Positions 50,882 to 62,400 of a stretch of DNA of 64,000 bases are shown piece after piece. The translations under genes and the position numbers were made by a program. Each line of letters opens with the position of its first letter. Position 1 is the first letter of the stretch. The stretch spans positions 3,720,001-3,784,000 of the forward strand of contig JANTQA010000021.1 in NCBI GenBank assembly GCA_027625915.1, read 5' to 3'. The notes under the pieces were generated by a model, which was not told where the DNA came from, did no database searches, and was given only the letters and a program-made list of their open reading frames with translations. This stretch comes from Anaeramoeba flamelloides (taxonomy: Eukaryota > Metamonada > Anaeramoebidae).

Positions 50882-51703
50882 CTTTATTGATTTTTTGTTA
50901 GAAAATAGTTTTCAAAAAGTAAAGTACAATAAAAATCAAATCACAAAAACTAAGTTTAATTTTGAAAAAAAAAAGAGTAATAGTTACCTTGGCTGATAAA
51001 TCTCATTATTTTCACTTGGTATTAATAAAATTGGTGCAACTAAGAACAAAAATATAATTAAATGGATAAAATAATTTTTCATCATAATAACTGTTATGAA
51101 CAATTCAAAAAAAATAAAAAAAAAGAATTCAAAAACAATTAAAAAAAAATGACCTTTTTATTTTTAATTTTGCCTACATATATTAATTAGAGGTTAATAA
51201 AATTGTCAAAAAGTTTGGGTTTTCTGTTGTTTATTGTGATTTTTAACAGAAATTTAATTTCTTTTCGTATATTTTCACATCAAATAATGTTTTTTCCAAA
51301 GAAAAAGTTTGATTTATTGAAAAAAGATTCCATTCTTGAATTGCTTTTTAATGATTTGTGGTCTTTCCTTAAAAAGATTTCAGAAAATTTGTTCCAAAGT
51401 TGAAACATTGTTTTGGTTTTTTTTAGAAGAAAAATACAAAATAATTGAAATATTCCATGATTTGATGAAAATTAACAAAGTATTGAGATAATTGTGGGTA
51501 ATAAAATTAAAAAAAGATCAGAAATAAAAATTTTATTGTGAAAAAATTTTTTCTAAAAATCTTTCAAAATTAATCGAGTAGTAAATTTAGGATATTAACA
51601 ATAAAGTTTTTGGGAAATAAATATATTTTGGTAAAAAAAAAAATATTTATTTTTCAAAAGAATGAAAAAAATAGTATGAGACGAATTTTTAAATTAAGAA
51701 CGA

Positions 51704-52184
51704 TAATGTAGTCAAAATAAAGCGTGCCAAAAAATTTAATGCGTGTTTCAAAATAAAAAGCGTGTTTTTTTGTTATAGTTGACCTATACATTAACCAATC
51801 AAAGAAACCAATAATAAACCCTAAAAAAATATCGTATTGGTTTCTTAAAGTTCTATTATTTAAAAAGAAATTCTAAAAATCAAGGATCAAATTGGAAAAT
51901 TTATCTCAAAAAATAGAGTAAATTTTTTAGAAAATTTTAATCATCAAAAAAACAAAAAATTTCAAAAAAATTGAGAATATTATGAAAAATTTTCAACTAT
52001 TTGCGTGAATAATTTAAATTTTACTAAAAATAACCAGACCTTTACTTTCAAAATTGATTTGTACTTAGGTATACTATTGGGTAGTAGATTGGACATTGCC
52101 TTGGTATAAGAATAAAAAAAAGCACGGATAATATTTTGAAACACGGATTATAGTCGTTGGGCACGCATTATTTTGATCACTGTA
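51704..52184. mobile_element. Intact 477-bp MITE upstream of copy B, with empty site in copy A
   Basis: Inserted at a TA that is single in copy A (29912-29913, AAGAACGATAGAAAAG). Ends match as inverted repeats: TAATGTAGTCAAAATAAAGC at the left and, inverted, TACAGTGATCAAAATAATGC at the right, both followed by GTGCC. There is no coding frame. Relatives are at 345-545 and 58625-58873. Confidence 0.93.
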
Positions 52185-52553
52185 GAAAAGATTTTTATTT
52201 TTGGAATCAAAATCTTTCAAAATATGAAATATTATTAGGAAATTGGCTCATTTTTTTCCATTGATTATATTTTTCAATCTTCAAGTCAAATAAATGTGTA
52301 AAAAATTGGGAAACGTTTTTTTTTTTCTGTCAATAAATATGAAAAAATCAATTCACTTTCCAGTTTGTAAAGAATGATTGAGAATTTGTCTTTGTTTTTT
52401 GGAAAATACACTCTATTGGTTTTGAACATTTAAAAAAAATGGAACAGTTACAAATGAGGGAATTATAAACATAGATGTGTTCTGAAAGATTTATTGGTTT
52501 TTGAGTTTTTAAAGAAAGATTCTTTTTTGGTTAATGTGGTCTCTAATTCTAAG

Positions 52554-52787
52554 ATTGTTAATTCGAAAATAAAAAAGATCAAAATTTTCATTCAGCTTTC
52601 CAAAAAAAACAATATTCTCTACGAATAGATAACAAAAAACCAAAGCTCGCAATTCTTTAAAGGTCATTATTTCATTTTAACTTCGTTTTGTGAATTAAAT
52701 ATTTGAAATTTTAAATGATTTTTAATTCTTCTTTTGATGAAAAGTTGAATGAAAATTTTGACACATATATTTAGCCTCAAATAGTAC
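52554..52787. mobile_element. MITE, TACTGTTAATTG family (copy 5, duplicate of copy 4)
   Basis: Counterpart in copy B of the element at 30285-30516, with the same degenerate left end, carried by the tandem duplication and not by a new insertion. Confidence 0.65.
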
Positions 52788-54031
52788 AGGGTTTCAAACC
52801 CTATTCTAAATAAAAAAAATTAAAAATAAATCATGTCCAATCTATATTTTTTTTTTCATAGTAAGATTTATTGTTCTTCTAAATGAGGAAATTTTGAAAT
52901 AAAACTATAGACTTTATATCCAAAGACCCTTTTCTGAAAATTCATTTTAATTTATTTGATTTAAAAAATACTGTTATTTTCCAAATGGAATATTATTAAT
53001 TACTACAACTTATCAAATTAGTCGAGTAAAAATTTTGTCTCAGAGTTAACTAAGGAAGTGTAGTTTATTGTCGAAAAATATCATTTCTAAAAGATGGTGT
53101 TCAGATCTTTGTGATTTTCTTTCAACTTATTAAACCAGAAAAATTTTCTTGATTACTTTGTGAAAATTTTACACCAAATGGAAAAATTTATTTTTGAATG
53201 ATTCATTCTTGGAACACTATTTGAGAATTTTTTCGATAAAAAACGAATCAAAACTTAATGGAAATTTTAATTATACAGTTTGTGTAATTAAAAAATTCGT
53301 CTTTTCATAATCAAAAATTTATTCCAAAACTCCTTTGATCTTGAAACCGCTTCAAATTATTATTTGTAAAGTTTCAAAAATCGATACGAATAAATAAAAA
53401 AATCAAGAATTGATCCATTCCACAATCTGAAAAAATTTTGGTAGAAATTTGAAGAGGAGTTAACGAACTTCACCAATGTTAAACACATTATCTTTTTTCG
53501 AATAGTGGATTTTTATTTTTCAAAAGAATTTATCTGTGTTGCATTTAGTTCCAATAATTTTCAATCCAATTAGGGAAAAATTTTGAGTTTTTTTCCCAAT
53601 TCATTGTGAATGACGAAAGCGAGAGCAAAAGATTTCAAAGAAATTGTCAAATTTTTTGAACTGAGAAAAAGCCACAAAGCTTACATTTTTTATAATTAAA
53701 TCTTTTTTCTGGCTTTTGCAAGAAAAATGATAGCAAATTGCTCTTTAATATTCACAATGAAAGAGTTCCAGGGGAGGTCTGATAACAAATTAGTAGTGGT
53801 ATTTAAATTGTTTTTGTAAAAAAAACTTAGTACAACACTTTCAAAATCCTACTTTTAAGACTGATAAAGTTAAAAAAATAACGGAAAATTGATAATTCGT
53901 TTTAAATTTTACAAATTTTTTTTGCACAAGCTTGAATCAAGTAGTCTATTGTTTTAAATGTGAAGGGGTTTTGTAAAATTGGTTTGAGTTCATAAGATTC
54001 TTTCTCTTGAATTGTTTTTTAAGTGTGCCGA

Positions 54032-54456
54032 TGTGGAAAAAAAGTGAAACACGGTTTTTAATTGGGAACATTAATAGAACCTGAAAATGAAAAGTAAGAT
54101 TAAATCTAAAGAAGAAACCAATTAACTTCAAATAATAACCCATTATATTATTGCTAATCAACCCAGAAAATACAATTTAAATCTACTTTTATATAGAAAT
54201 TATAGGTGTAATTTTGGGGTTCTCAAAAATAGTCAATTTTTTGAATAAATTTTTAATAATTGATCAATCAAATAAAAACTCCATACCAAAAGATAGTATT
54301 AAAAAAACTATTATTGTGGCGAATACTTCATTTTGTCTTGGTTTATTTATTTATTCTTTTTTTAATTGATCTTAGTTTGAATTTTCAGGTTCTATTAATG
54401 TTCCCAATTAAAAACCGTGCTTGAACTTTTTTTCACTGTTTCACTTTTTTTCCACA
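54032..54456. mobile_element. 425-bp hairpin element (TGTGGAAAAAAAGTGAAAC ends)
   Basis: TGTGGAAAAAAAGTGAAAC then CACGGTTTTTAATTGGG and ACATTAATAGAACCTG at the left are mirrored inverted at 54384-54456. The right arm has about 18 extra bases between the two blocks. No TA flank is visible. The frame at 53946-54161 overlapping the arm is an artefact. Confidence 0.75.
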
Positions 54457-54929
54457 ACGATTAGTTACTCTTGAGAGAAAAATGTTGGACAGAGAAAAAT
54501 AATTGTATAGTAATTTTAATTATGAACATCAATAAAATCACAGAAACTGATTTTTAATTTGTTTCATTTGTGAAATAACTAAAGAAATTCAGAATAATCT
54601 ACTTAATAGAATAAGGATTAATGTGATTCTGTTTTTTCAAAACCTTATTTCTTTTAATCGAAAACAAGTTTAAAAATTACCATTTTCAGAATTAATAGAA
54701 AACTTTACTAAAACTTGGATTTTTGTTAAAATAGTATGATCTACTTTAGTTATCAACCATTGAAATAAGTATTCTACACACACCACGGATTAATGAACCT
54801 GTAACACATTTAAACCTGGATTTATCAAAAATTCACCTAGTTATCAATAGGAATTGATTTTCAATTTTACTAATGTTACCAATAATAAAAGGTGTTCAAC
54901 TATTTTTCTGTGTCCAACATTTTTCTCAC

Positions 54930-56190
54930 AACAGTAGCATATATTATAATGATATTAACAATAAAATCGCGATTAGTCCAACTTTTTGGAGAAAAATCAT
55001 GAAATCACGATTTATAAAAATTATCACAATATTCATAATATCTCGAAAAAAGGAAAAATTATTTTTTTGATTTCACCTAAAAAAAATCTCTTGACTTTTA
55101 CAAAGCCTTTTGACTTTTACAACGTTTCCCTCCATTAAAAATGTTTGAAACGTTTAAAGCGTTATAAATTGTCTTCAAGTGTTTGAAAGTTTTGAAAGAC
55201 AGAAATCTTTTATAAAGGAATCGAGTTTGTTTGTTGTGGAAAAAAATTTTTGTCAATTAATCTTTTTTTTTACAAAATATGAAATCTCAACAAAATATAT
55301 GATCAATAATAATAATTATCCATTTCAACAATGTACATTTGAATAAAAAATAGATGAGTTTTTTTAACATGAAGTTATTACCTTCACAAGTTAAATAACC
55401 AAAAGGAATAAAGAGTAATTTTCCTACTTATTGGAGATCGATCAAGCAAAAACCTCTAAGCTCTAGTTGTGTTTTCTGTCCAATACCAAAAATGCTCAAA
55501 AAGAAGAAGAATAAGAAAAAGACAACAATAATTATAAAGAATCTGAATTATTTGTAAGATCATCTGGTTATGATTGTTGTTAAAGCCGTTGTAAAGTTAT
55601 CCAACTCCCCTTTCAGCTTTCAGAGAATATTTTAAATGTTTTCACCACAGAACACAGTCTTTTAAGAACAAGGTAAAGGGTTGGTTGTTTTAGAAGCTCT
55701 TTTATTCAACGAAGTAATTTCAACACCACAATTAACTGTGAAAATATTTATGTCTATTTAGTTCTTATTGTTGTTGATCTTAAAGGATTGATAAGCTTTT
55801 CAACCTGTCAGAGAAAATAGAATAAAACTCTTTGATCTGATTCTTGATTGGATCAAGTATCTTTTTTGTTGTTTTTTCAAAGAATAACTTTTTTTCACCT
55901 AATCTATTTTTTTGTTCAAAATAATTTTCTTCTTTGTAAATATTTTTTTCAATTACCCCAAAACCACATCAACTATTATATCACGATTGTTTTTTTAATC
56001 TTCATATTTTGATATTTCTCATGATTTTTGAATAATTCTCATGATTTTATGGAATTATCGTGATTTTTCATATTATCGTGATAATATTGAATATCTCGAT
56101 TTTCTATATATATCACGATTTAATAGAAATAATCGCGATTTTTGTAACTTTATCCAGAATTAAGCATGGTATCATTAAAAAATCAAATGA
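54930..56190 (-). mobile_element. Diverged inverted copy of the ATCGCGAT element
   Basis: Its reverse complement follows 13090-14210 and 14780-14905 almost continuously (shared: GATACTTGATCCAATCAAGA, AAAAGAGCTTCTAAAACAAC, GGCTTTGTAAAAGTCAAGAG). The terminal repeats are degraded. Many ATCGCGAT palindromes are ATCACGAT, ATCGTGAT or TCATGATT here. Confidence 0.85.
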
Positions 56191-58624
56191 TTTTTATCAA
56201 GAATCAACTATTGGTAATTATCAGGTTATTATTATTTCTGAAAATAATATTATTTAGACTAACTTATTAATTTTGAAAAAAAAAAAAAATTAATTTCACA
56301 ATTAGGCATTAAAATAAAACAAAAAATATCTAATTTATATTATAAGTTCAGAATTTTTCTCATATCAGGTATGATAAAATAAAAAATGTGTTATTCACTT
56401 GAGTCTACTAATCAAGGAATATTTTCTTATCTTTAGAAACTCTTTTTTATTAAAATATATTTCTTCTCAGGTAGTTATCTATCATTGGGTTTCATATTCT
56501 TATGACAACGGTCAAATTAATTTATTTTCTATTTTTACATCAGAATTTAATATTTGAAAAACAAAAATTATAAAAAAATTATATTTCCTAACATAGATTG
56601 TTGAATATCTTTTACACCAACTAAAAAATTCATAAAATATATTCCATAAAAATATAATCTATATTAAAAAATATCAAATGGAAATTTGAAAAAATAAATT
56701 AGATATCAAAAAATGGAGGAATATCTCTTGATTATTTTATAGAATTTTTTATTTCTACTTGAAATTTTTAATCAAAATAAGTTCCTAATTTTAAATTTTT
56801 TTTTTTTATTTGTAATCGAATTTATTAAAATATCTTTTTATCATTACTGATCAATTCAAATTTATTTTATTAAATTTTTAGTTCAATTTCCATTTTTGAA
56901 ACCAATTAACTTAACAAATAAAACAAAACATTCGAAAGAATCTTTTAAAATTTAAGTCAATTTTATAAACTTTCTTCACATTTAAAGTTATACAATGCAT
57001 TAATCAAAGACCGTGTTTAAAATTTGTAAAATGGAAAATGAATTAAAAATTTTCAGGTATTTCTTGGAATTTATCAGTTTTTCACTTTTAAGGAAGTAAG
57101 TATATTTTGCTATTTTTGAAAATTTTTAATTATGTGAACATTACGAAAAAAATATTTTTTGAGTGTAACACGATATTTAAACTTTGAAACCAGAACATTG
57201 TTAGCTGCTCTATTTGTGAAAAGAAAACGAATCCAGCAGTAAATCAGGGTTGAATCTTTATTTTTTCTATTTTTTGAACAATTTTTTTGTTTAAAATTTT
57301 TGGTTGTATTAAATTTGGTTTTGGATCAAGAAATATGTTTATATGAATGAGAGAAATTAATCAAAAAGTAAACCAAAAAAATAGACCCCAAAGGGCATAT
57401 CTTTGCAACTTATATTTTCTTTTAGAAGACCAAGGACGAAATTTCATCTTTCCAAATAAATTTGAAAAAATCAAAAATGGAAAAAAAAAAAATGATAAAA
57501 GCCTATTTTCGAAGATTTTTTTTCTTTGTGTTCTAAATTTATATGAATAAAAATAATTTATAAACTTGAATTTCTAGCCCCATTACTGTTTATTATTATT
57601 TTGGAAAATATTTTTATTACAAATTTGCTATCAAAATACATTTTTCAAATATTTTTATTTAGAAAAACATAATAAAGAATACTATTTCAAAGATTAAAAT
57701 TAAGGGGTTGAATTCTCAGAATAAAAAAAAACAGTTACAAAAAGATAAAACCCAAAATAAAATTCAAATTTAGAAAAAAATTCATTAAAAATTCAGAAAT
57801 ATTTTTAGTTCTCAATTTTACCAAAATAAATTATTATTAAATCAAACTAATAAATCCAATAAAATTTGATTTCTGAAGAGGAATTTAATAAATCTCTGAT
57901 TTTCTAACCCCAATCAAGAATTAGATGAATTAAATGACAATAAGATTTATTAATTCAAGTTGGAAATTCTTTAGAAATAAAAAGTAATTTGTTAATCAAA
58001 AATTTTACAAACAAAAAGTATTTCCCTGAAGAATAAAAAATAAAACCAAATTAAGAAAAAGTAATTGTATTGAGTATTACTGATAAGATCAAAAAATAAA
58101 TGTTTTTTATTTATTTTTTTTAAATCGATTTTTTTCATTTATTGGATTGTCATTTTTTAATTGGTATGAAAATATATTATTTTAAGATATCTGACGCTCT
58201 AGTGTTTATTAAAATATCAATATATTTGGCTAAAGAAATGATTTAAAAAATTCAGTTTCACATCAATGATGACACACAAAATTTAAAAAGTGTACTTGCT
58301 CCCTTAAAAAAGAATCAAGATTTAACCTCAAAATCCAATAAAAATTACAAATAAGGGTCTTCGTCCCTATTTCTAAAGTCACACACCTACAATAACAACA
58401 ATCAAAAAAAATTTGCTCTTTCGAGAAACTGATTCCTTCAAATTAAAACCACTTTGCTTTTTTTTCTAATTGTTTCGATAAAACAACAAATTCGCAAATT
58501 ATTTAATAATATACTTCCATTCAAATCAATTTTGAAGGTAAACATTATGTTCTTTTTTGTAAATAATAAAAAAGGAATAAATTTTAAAAAAATTTCGTAA
58601 TTTTTCCAAATTTTATTTTGTTTT

Positions 58625-58873
58625 TTTAATGATGAAAATTATCTCAGAAATTTACTCTATTTTTTGAGACAAAATTTTAAATGTGATCCTTTCATTTTTA
58701 GAATTTTTTTTTAAATAATAGAACTTTCAGAAATTGCGATAATATTTAATTAGGGTTTATTGTTGGTTTGTTAGATTGGTTAATGTTTAGGTCTTATATA
58801 ACAAATAAACACATGCTTTTTTATTTTAAGCACGTATTAAACTTGCGGCAAGCCTGTTATCTTGACAACAGTA
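58625..58873 (-). mobile_element. Partial MITE of the 477-bp family
   Basis: Matches the reverse complement of the first half of 51704-52184 (TTTACTCTATTTTTTGAGA, TTTTTAAATAATAGAACTTT, GGGTTTATTGTTGG) and ends with the recognisable terminus CTTGACAACAGTA. The other terminus was not found. Confidence 0.7.
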
Positions 58874-59417
58874 GAAAAAAAGGGATAAAATCATTATGGG
58901 TTTGAATTCTTCAACACTAGTTGTTACCACCATCGAAAAAATTTAAAAGGCCTTGGATCCCTGTAAATTTGAAAAAGAAAAAAAGATATCGAATGAGGGT
59001 TGGTTTTCTTTATGATTAAATTTCGAGAATTTTCAATTTTTAAAAATATGATCGATAAAAAACTTTCAAGATAACATATTTGTTTATTCTCCTCAAAAAC
59101 ATTTTAATTGTGGAGATTTAATTTGGAAGAAAAACAAAAAAAAAAAAAAAAACATAACTATCTTAAATTGTTGCAATAACTTTTAGAAAATCTTTTTCTA
59201 CTTTTTTTTTTTTTTTTCGCATTGAAAATGTTTGTAAACTTGAGATGAAAAAATTTTCGAAATTGTTTTCATCAATATTGTTCTAGAAACAAAGTGGTAG
59301 TGAGGTACTTAATTTTCTGGAAAGAATCGATTTACTCAACAAGTTTGTTCAAAAAGAAAATTAAAAAATTCTAACCCAAAAAGTAGATTCATTTTTTGTT
59401 CTTTTTTATCACAAATT

Positions 59418-62400
59418 ATGAAGGAAATAGAATTGGTTTTTATTTTCATCATAGTTACGGTCTTCGTAACGAAGGGTGTAATGTGTAATGATGAAGGTGA
59501 AGGATGTTTAAAACGTAATTTACCGGAAAAAGAAGAACATAAATTCCAAGTTAATCCCTTTGAAAGATTAGGACAACAACCCCAAGTAGTAACTTCAATT
59601 GATACAGGTGACTCAAAATTCGTGGTCTGTTGGCCAAGTACAAATAAAAGTGCTGATTATGATATTTTTTGTCAAATGTATTCCAGTACCGAGGGAAATA
59701 AAATTGGAGATGTATTCAAAGTCGATTCAAAGGAAAACCAAGATCACCAAAACCCAACAATTTCGTCAGCTGGTACAAACAAAGATAAATTCGTTGTCTG
59801 TTGGCAAACCAAGCACAAAACTGAAGACGAGTGGGGAATTTTTTGTGAAATTTTTTCCAGTTATGATGGAACAACAAAAGTAAATTCATTCCAAGTTAAT
59901 ACTGACATATCCAGCCAACAAGAAAATCCGTTTGTTGAATCAATTGGTTTTGAAGACTCTCAATTCGTGGTCTGTTGGCAAAAGGTTGAGACAGAAGATA
60001 GTGGGTTTGGCATTGTTTGTAAATTTTATTCCAGTTCTAATGGAGCACAAATTGCTGAAGAATTCCCAGTCGGTTCAAAGAAAAAACGTGATGAAACAAA
60101 CCCATCAATTGCGTCAATTGCTGAAATTGATGCAAGCGAAGTACGATTTGTGGTCTGTTGGCAAAGTGATGGGTACGATGGTAGTGGGTGGGGAATTCTT
60201 TGTCAAATATATTCCAGGGATAATGGATCAAACTCGATTGGAGATGAATTCCGAGTTAATTCAGAGATAGACGGTCATCAAAAAAGCCCAACAGTTTCGT
60301 CAATTGGCCCAACTAAAGATAAATTCGTGGTCTGTTGGCAAAGTGATAAACAAGATGGTAATGGGTGGGGAATTTTTTGCCAAATATATACCAGTACAAT
60401 TAAGCAAAGCTCAATTGGATCTGAGTTTCGAGTTAACAATTATACATCGGGCTCACAAGAAAACCCAAGTTTAGTGTCCATTAATGATCCAAATGGAGTT
60501 AAATTCATGGTTTCTTGGCAAAGCCAAAGACCAAACCAAGCTGGTGGAGCTAGCGAAGTGACTGGGATTTATACTCAAATATACAATTGCAGCGATGTAC
60601 AGAATATTCATCCAATTTTCGATCAAGAATTTCAAATCGATAATGATGAAACAATGGATAAATTCACTCCAGACCTTGCATTCATTGATGATCCCAATGA
60701 AAAGAAATTTATTATTACCTGGCAATCCCGCGATCCAGAAAATAACGATTATCGCGTCTATACTCAAATTTATAAAAGCACGTTGCTTTGTAACTGTGAA
60801 AAGGGATCTTATAGTAATTATTCCAATCCAAACAAATGCCTGGAGTGCTCAGCAGGAAGTTACCAAAAGGAAACAGGCCAAACCATATGTGAGCAATGTT
60901 TAATAGGGACTTATCAAAATGAAACTAAGCAATCCTTATGTTTCGAATGTTCGCCGGGAACTTTCCAGAATCAAACAGGGCAGACCTTTTATTATGAATG
61001 CTTAACAGGAAGTTACCAAAAGGAAAGGGCCAAAACCCAATGTGATCAATGTTTAGTAGGGCGTTATCAACCCGAAACTAAGCAATCCTTTTGTTACCGA
61101 TGTTCGCCGGGAACTTTCCAGAATCAAACAGGGCAAACCTTTTATTATGAATGCTTAACAGGAAGTTACCAACAGAACTGGGGTAAAACCCAATGCGATC
61201 AATGTGAAGTAGGGCGTTATCAACCCGAAACTAAGCAGTCCTTTTGTTACCAATGTTCGCCGGGAACTTATCAAGAAGCAACAGGACAAACCTTTTGCCG
61301 TGAATGCGTAGAGGGGAATTATCAAGATAAAACGGGTCAACCCTTTTGTGAAAGATGCTCAAAGGGGACTTATCAAAATGCGACTGGAAAAAGTCTATGT
61401 GACGAATGCTTAGCTGGCACATATCAGGATCAAACAAAGCAAACAAATTGTAAAATATGCTCCAATGGGACTTACCAAAATGAAGATGGCAAAATCCTTT
61501 GCCCCCTGTGCCCCCCGGGGAATTACCAAAATAACACGGGGCAAACTGATTGCTTTGGATGCCCCAAGGGGAGTTATACTGAAAAGAAAGGGTCAAAAAC
61601 ACTTGATGACTGTCAAAGTTGTGATATCGGAACCTATGGAGACGCCAAAGGATTGTCTTCTTGTAAATTATGTGATGTAGGAAGCTATACAAATGTTTCA
61701 GGATCCACTAAATGCCATGCTTGCCCTCCTGGTACATATGCAAAGAAACCGGGCTCAATTGAGTGTAAGAGTTGTGAGATTGGAACTTTTCAAAATGATG
61801 AGGGCCAACCCCGTTGTGTCGAATGCCCGATGGGAACTTATCAAAATACGACTGGGAAAGCTGATTGCTTTGGATGCCCTGAGGGGAGTTATAATCAAAA
61901 GAAAGGTTCGACAAGTCTTGATGACTGTCAAAGTTGTGATTTGGGAAGCTATGGAGATACCAAGGGATCGTCTTCTTGTATAGAATGTGATGCAGGCACA
62001 TATATGGATCATAAGGGATCATCCATTTGCAAACTTTGTGATTTTGGCATGTTTTCGCCCGATTCAGGTTCCACTGGTTGCAGGTATTGTAGCCAGGGAG
62101 ATTATCAAGATACACTCGGGGCAATAAATTGTAAATCTTGTGGATTTAATCAATATCAACCAGATTTGGGGTCTAAGGAATGTAATTATTGCCCCCTGTT
62201 CAGTGAAACATTATCCACACAAACAAAAACAATACAAGAATGCTTTTGTAAAGTCGGGTATTATGGGAAGCCAGGTGAAGTTTGCCAAACATGCCCCAAA
62301 GAAGGTATTTGCGATACATTTAATCAACATTATCCCAAACCCCAAGACGGTTATTGGCAGTCAAAAGATTACCCAGATGAACTTCATAAATGCATAATTC

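Larger units (their letters stand above)
36597..51085 (-). pseudogene. Receptor-like membrane protein, copy B, with two one-base frameshifts
   Basis: Exons by alignment to copy A: 51085-50988, 50881-49172, 43569-43018, 42892-42728, 38122-36597, with every splice site kept. Two shifts are seen relative to copy A. One is an extra T in the run at 50721-50726 (exon 2, before FDNEE). The other is an extra T in the run at 36614-36620, which ends the frame at 36597 and removes the Lys/Ser-rich tail (the tail frame is still open at 36404-36637). The membrane domain and Cys-rich region are otherwise intact. Because both changes are in homopolymers and the rest is well preserved, this may be a working gene with assembly errors. 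If the sequence is right, only a product starting inside exon 2 or a truncated N-terminus is possible. Confidence 0.75.
34003..52964. repeat. Tandem duplication, copy B (19 kb)
   Basis: Direct repeat of 15446-30694. It carries a whole second receptor gene plus private insertions: two hairpin MITEs at the left edge, a LINE in intron 4 and a 477-bp MITE upstream of the gene. The right edge is sharp at TTTGATTTAA (52964). The left edge joins a partial intron-2 copy. Confidence 0.95.
52965..59417. other. 6.4-kb non-coding region before the right-hand receptor gene
   Basis: No protein-like frame is seen on either strand. The 57347-57550 frame is Lys/Asn/Phe-rich and has no recognisable feature. 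Contents that can be named are a hairpin element (54032-54456), a decayed inverted relative of the ATCGCGAT element (54930-56190) and a MITE fragment (58625-58873). Confidence 0.7.

Noticed and set aside
57347-57550. 67-aa frame MREINQKVNQKN
   Set aside because: Starts with ATG but is Lys/Asn/Phe-rich, without a signal peptide or motif, in AT-rich DNA. There is no support beyond length.
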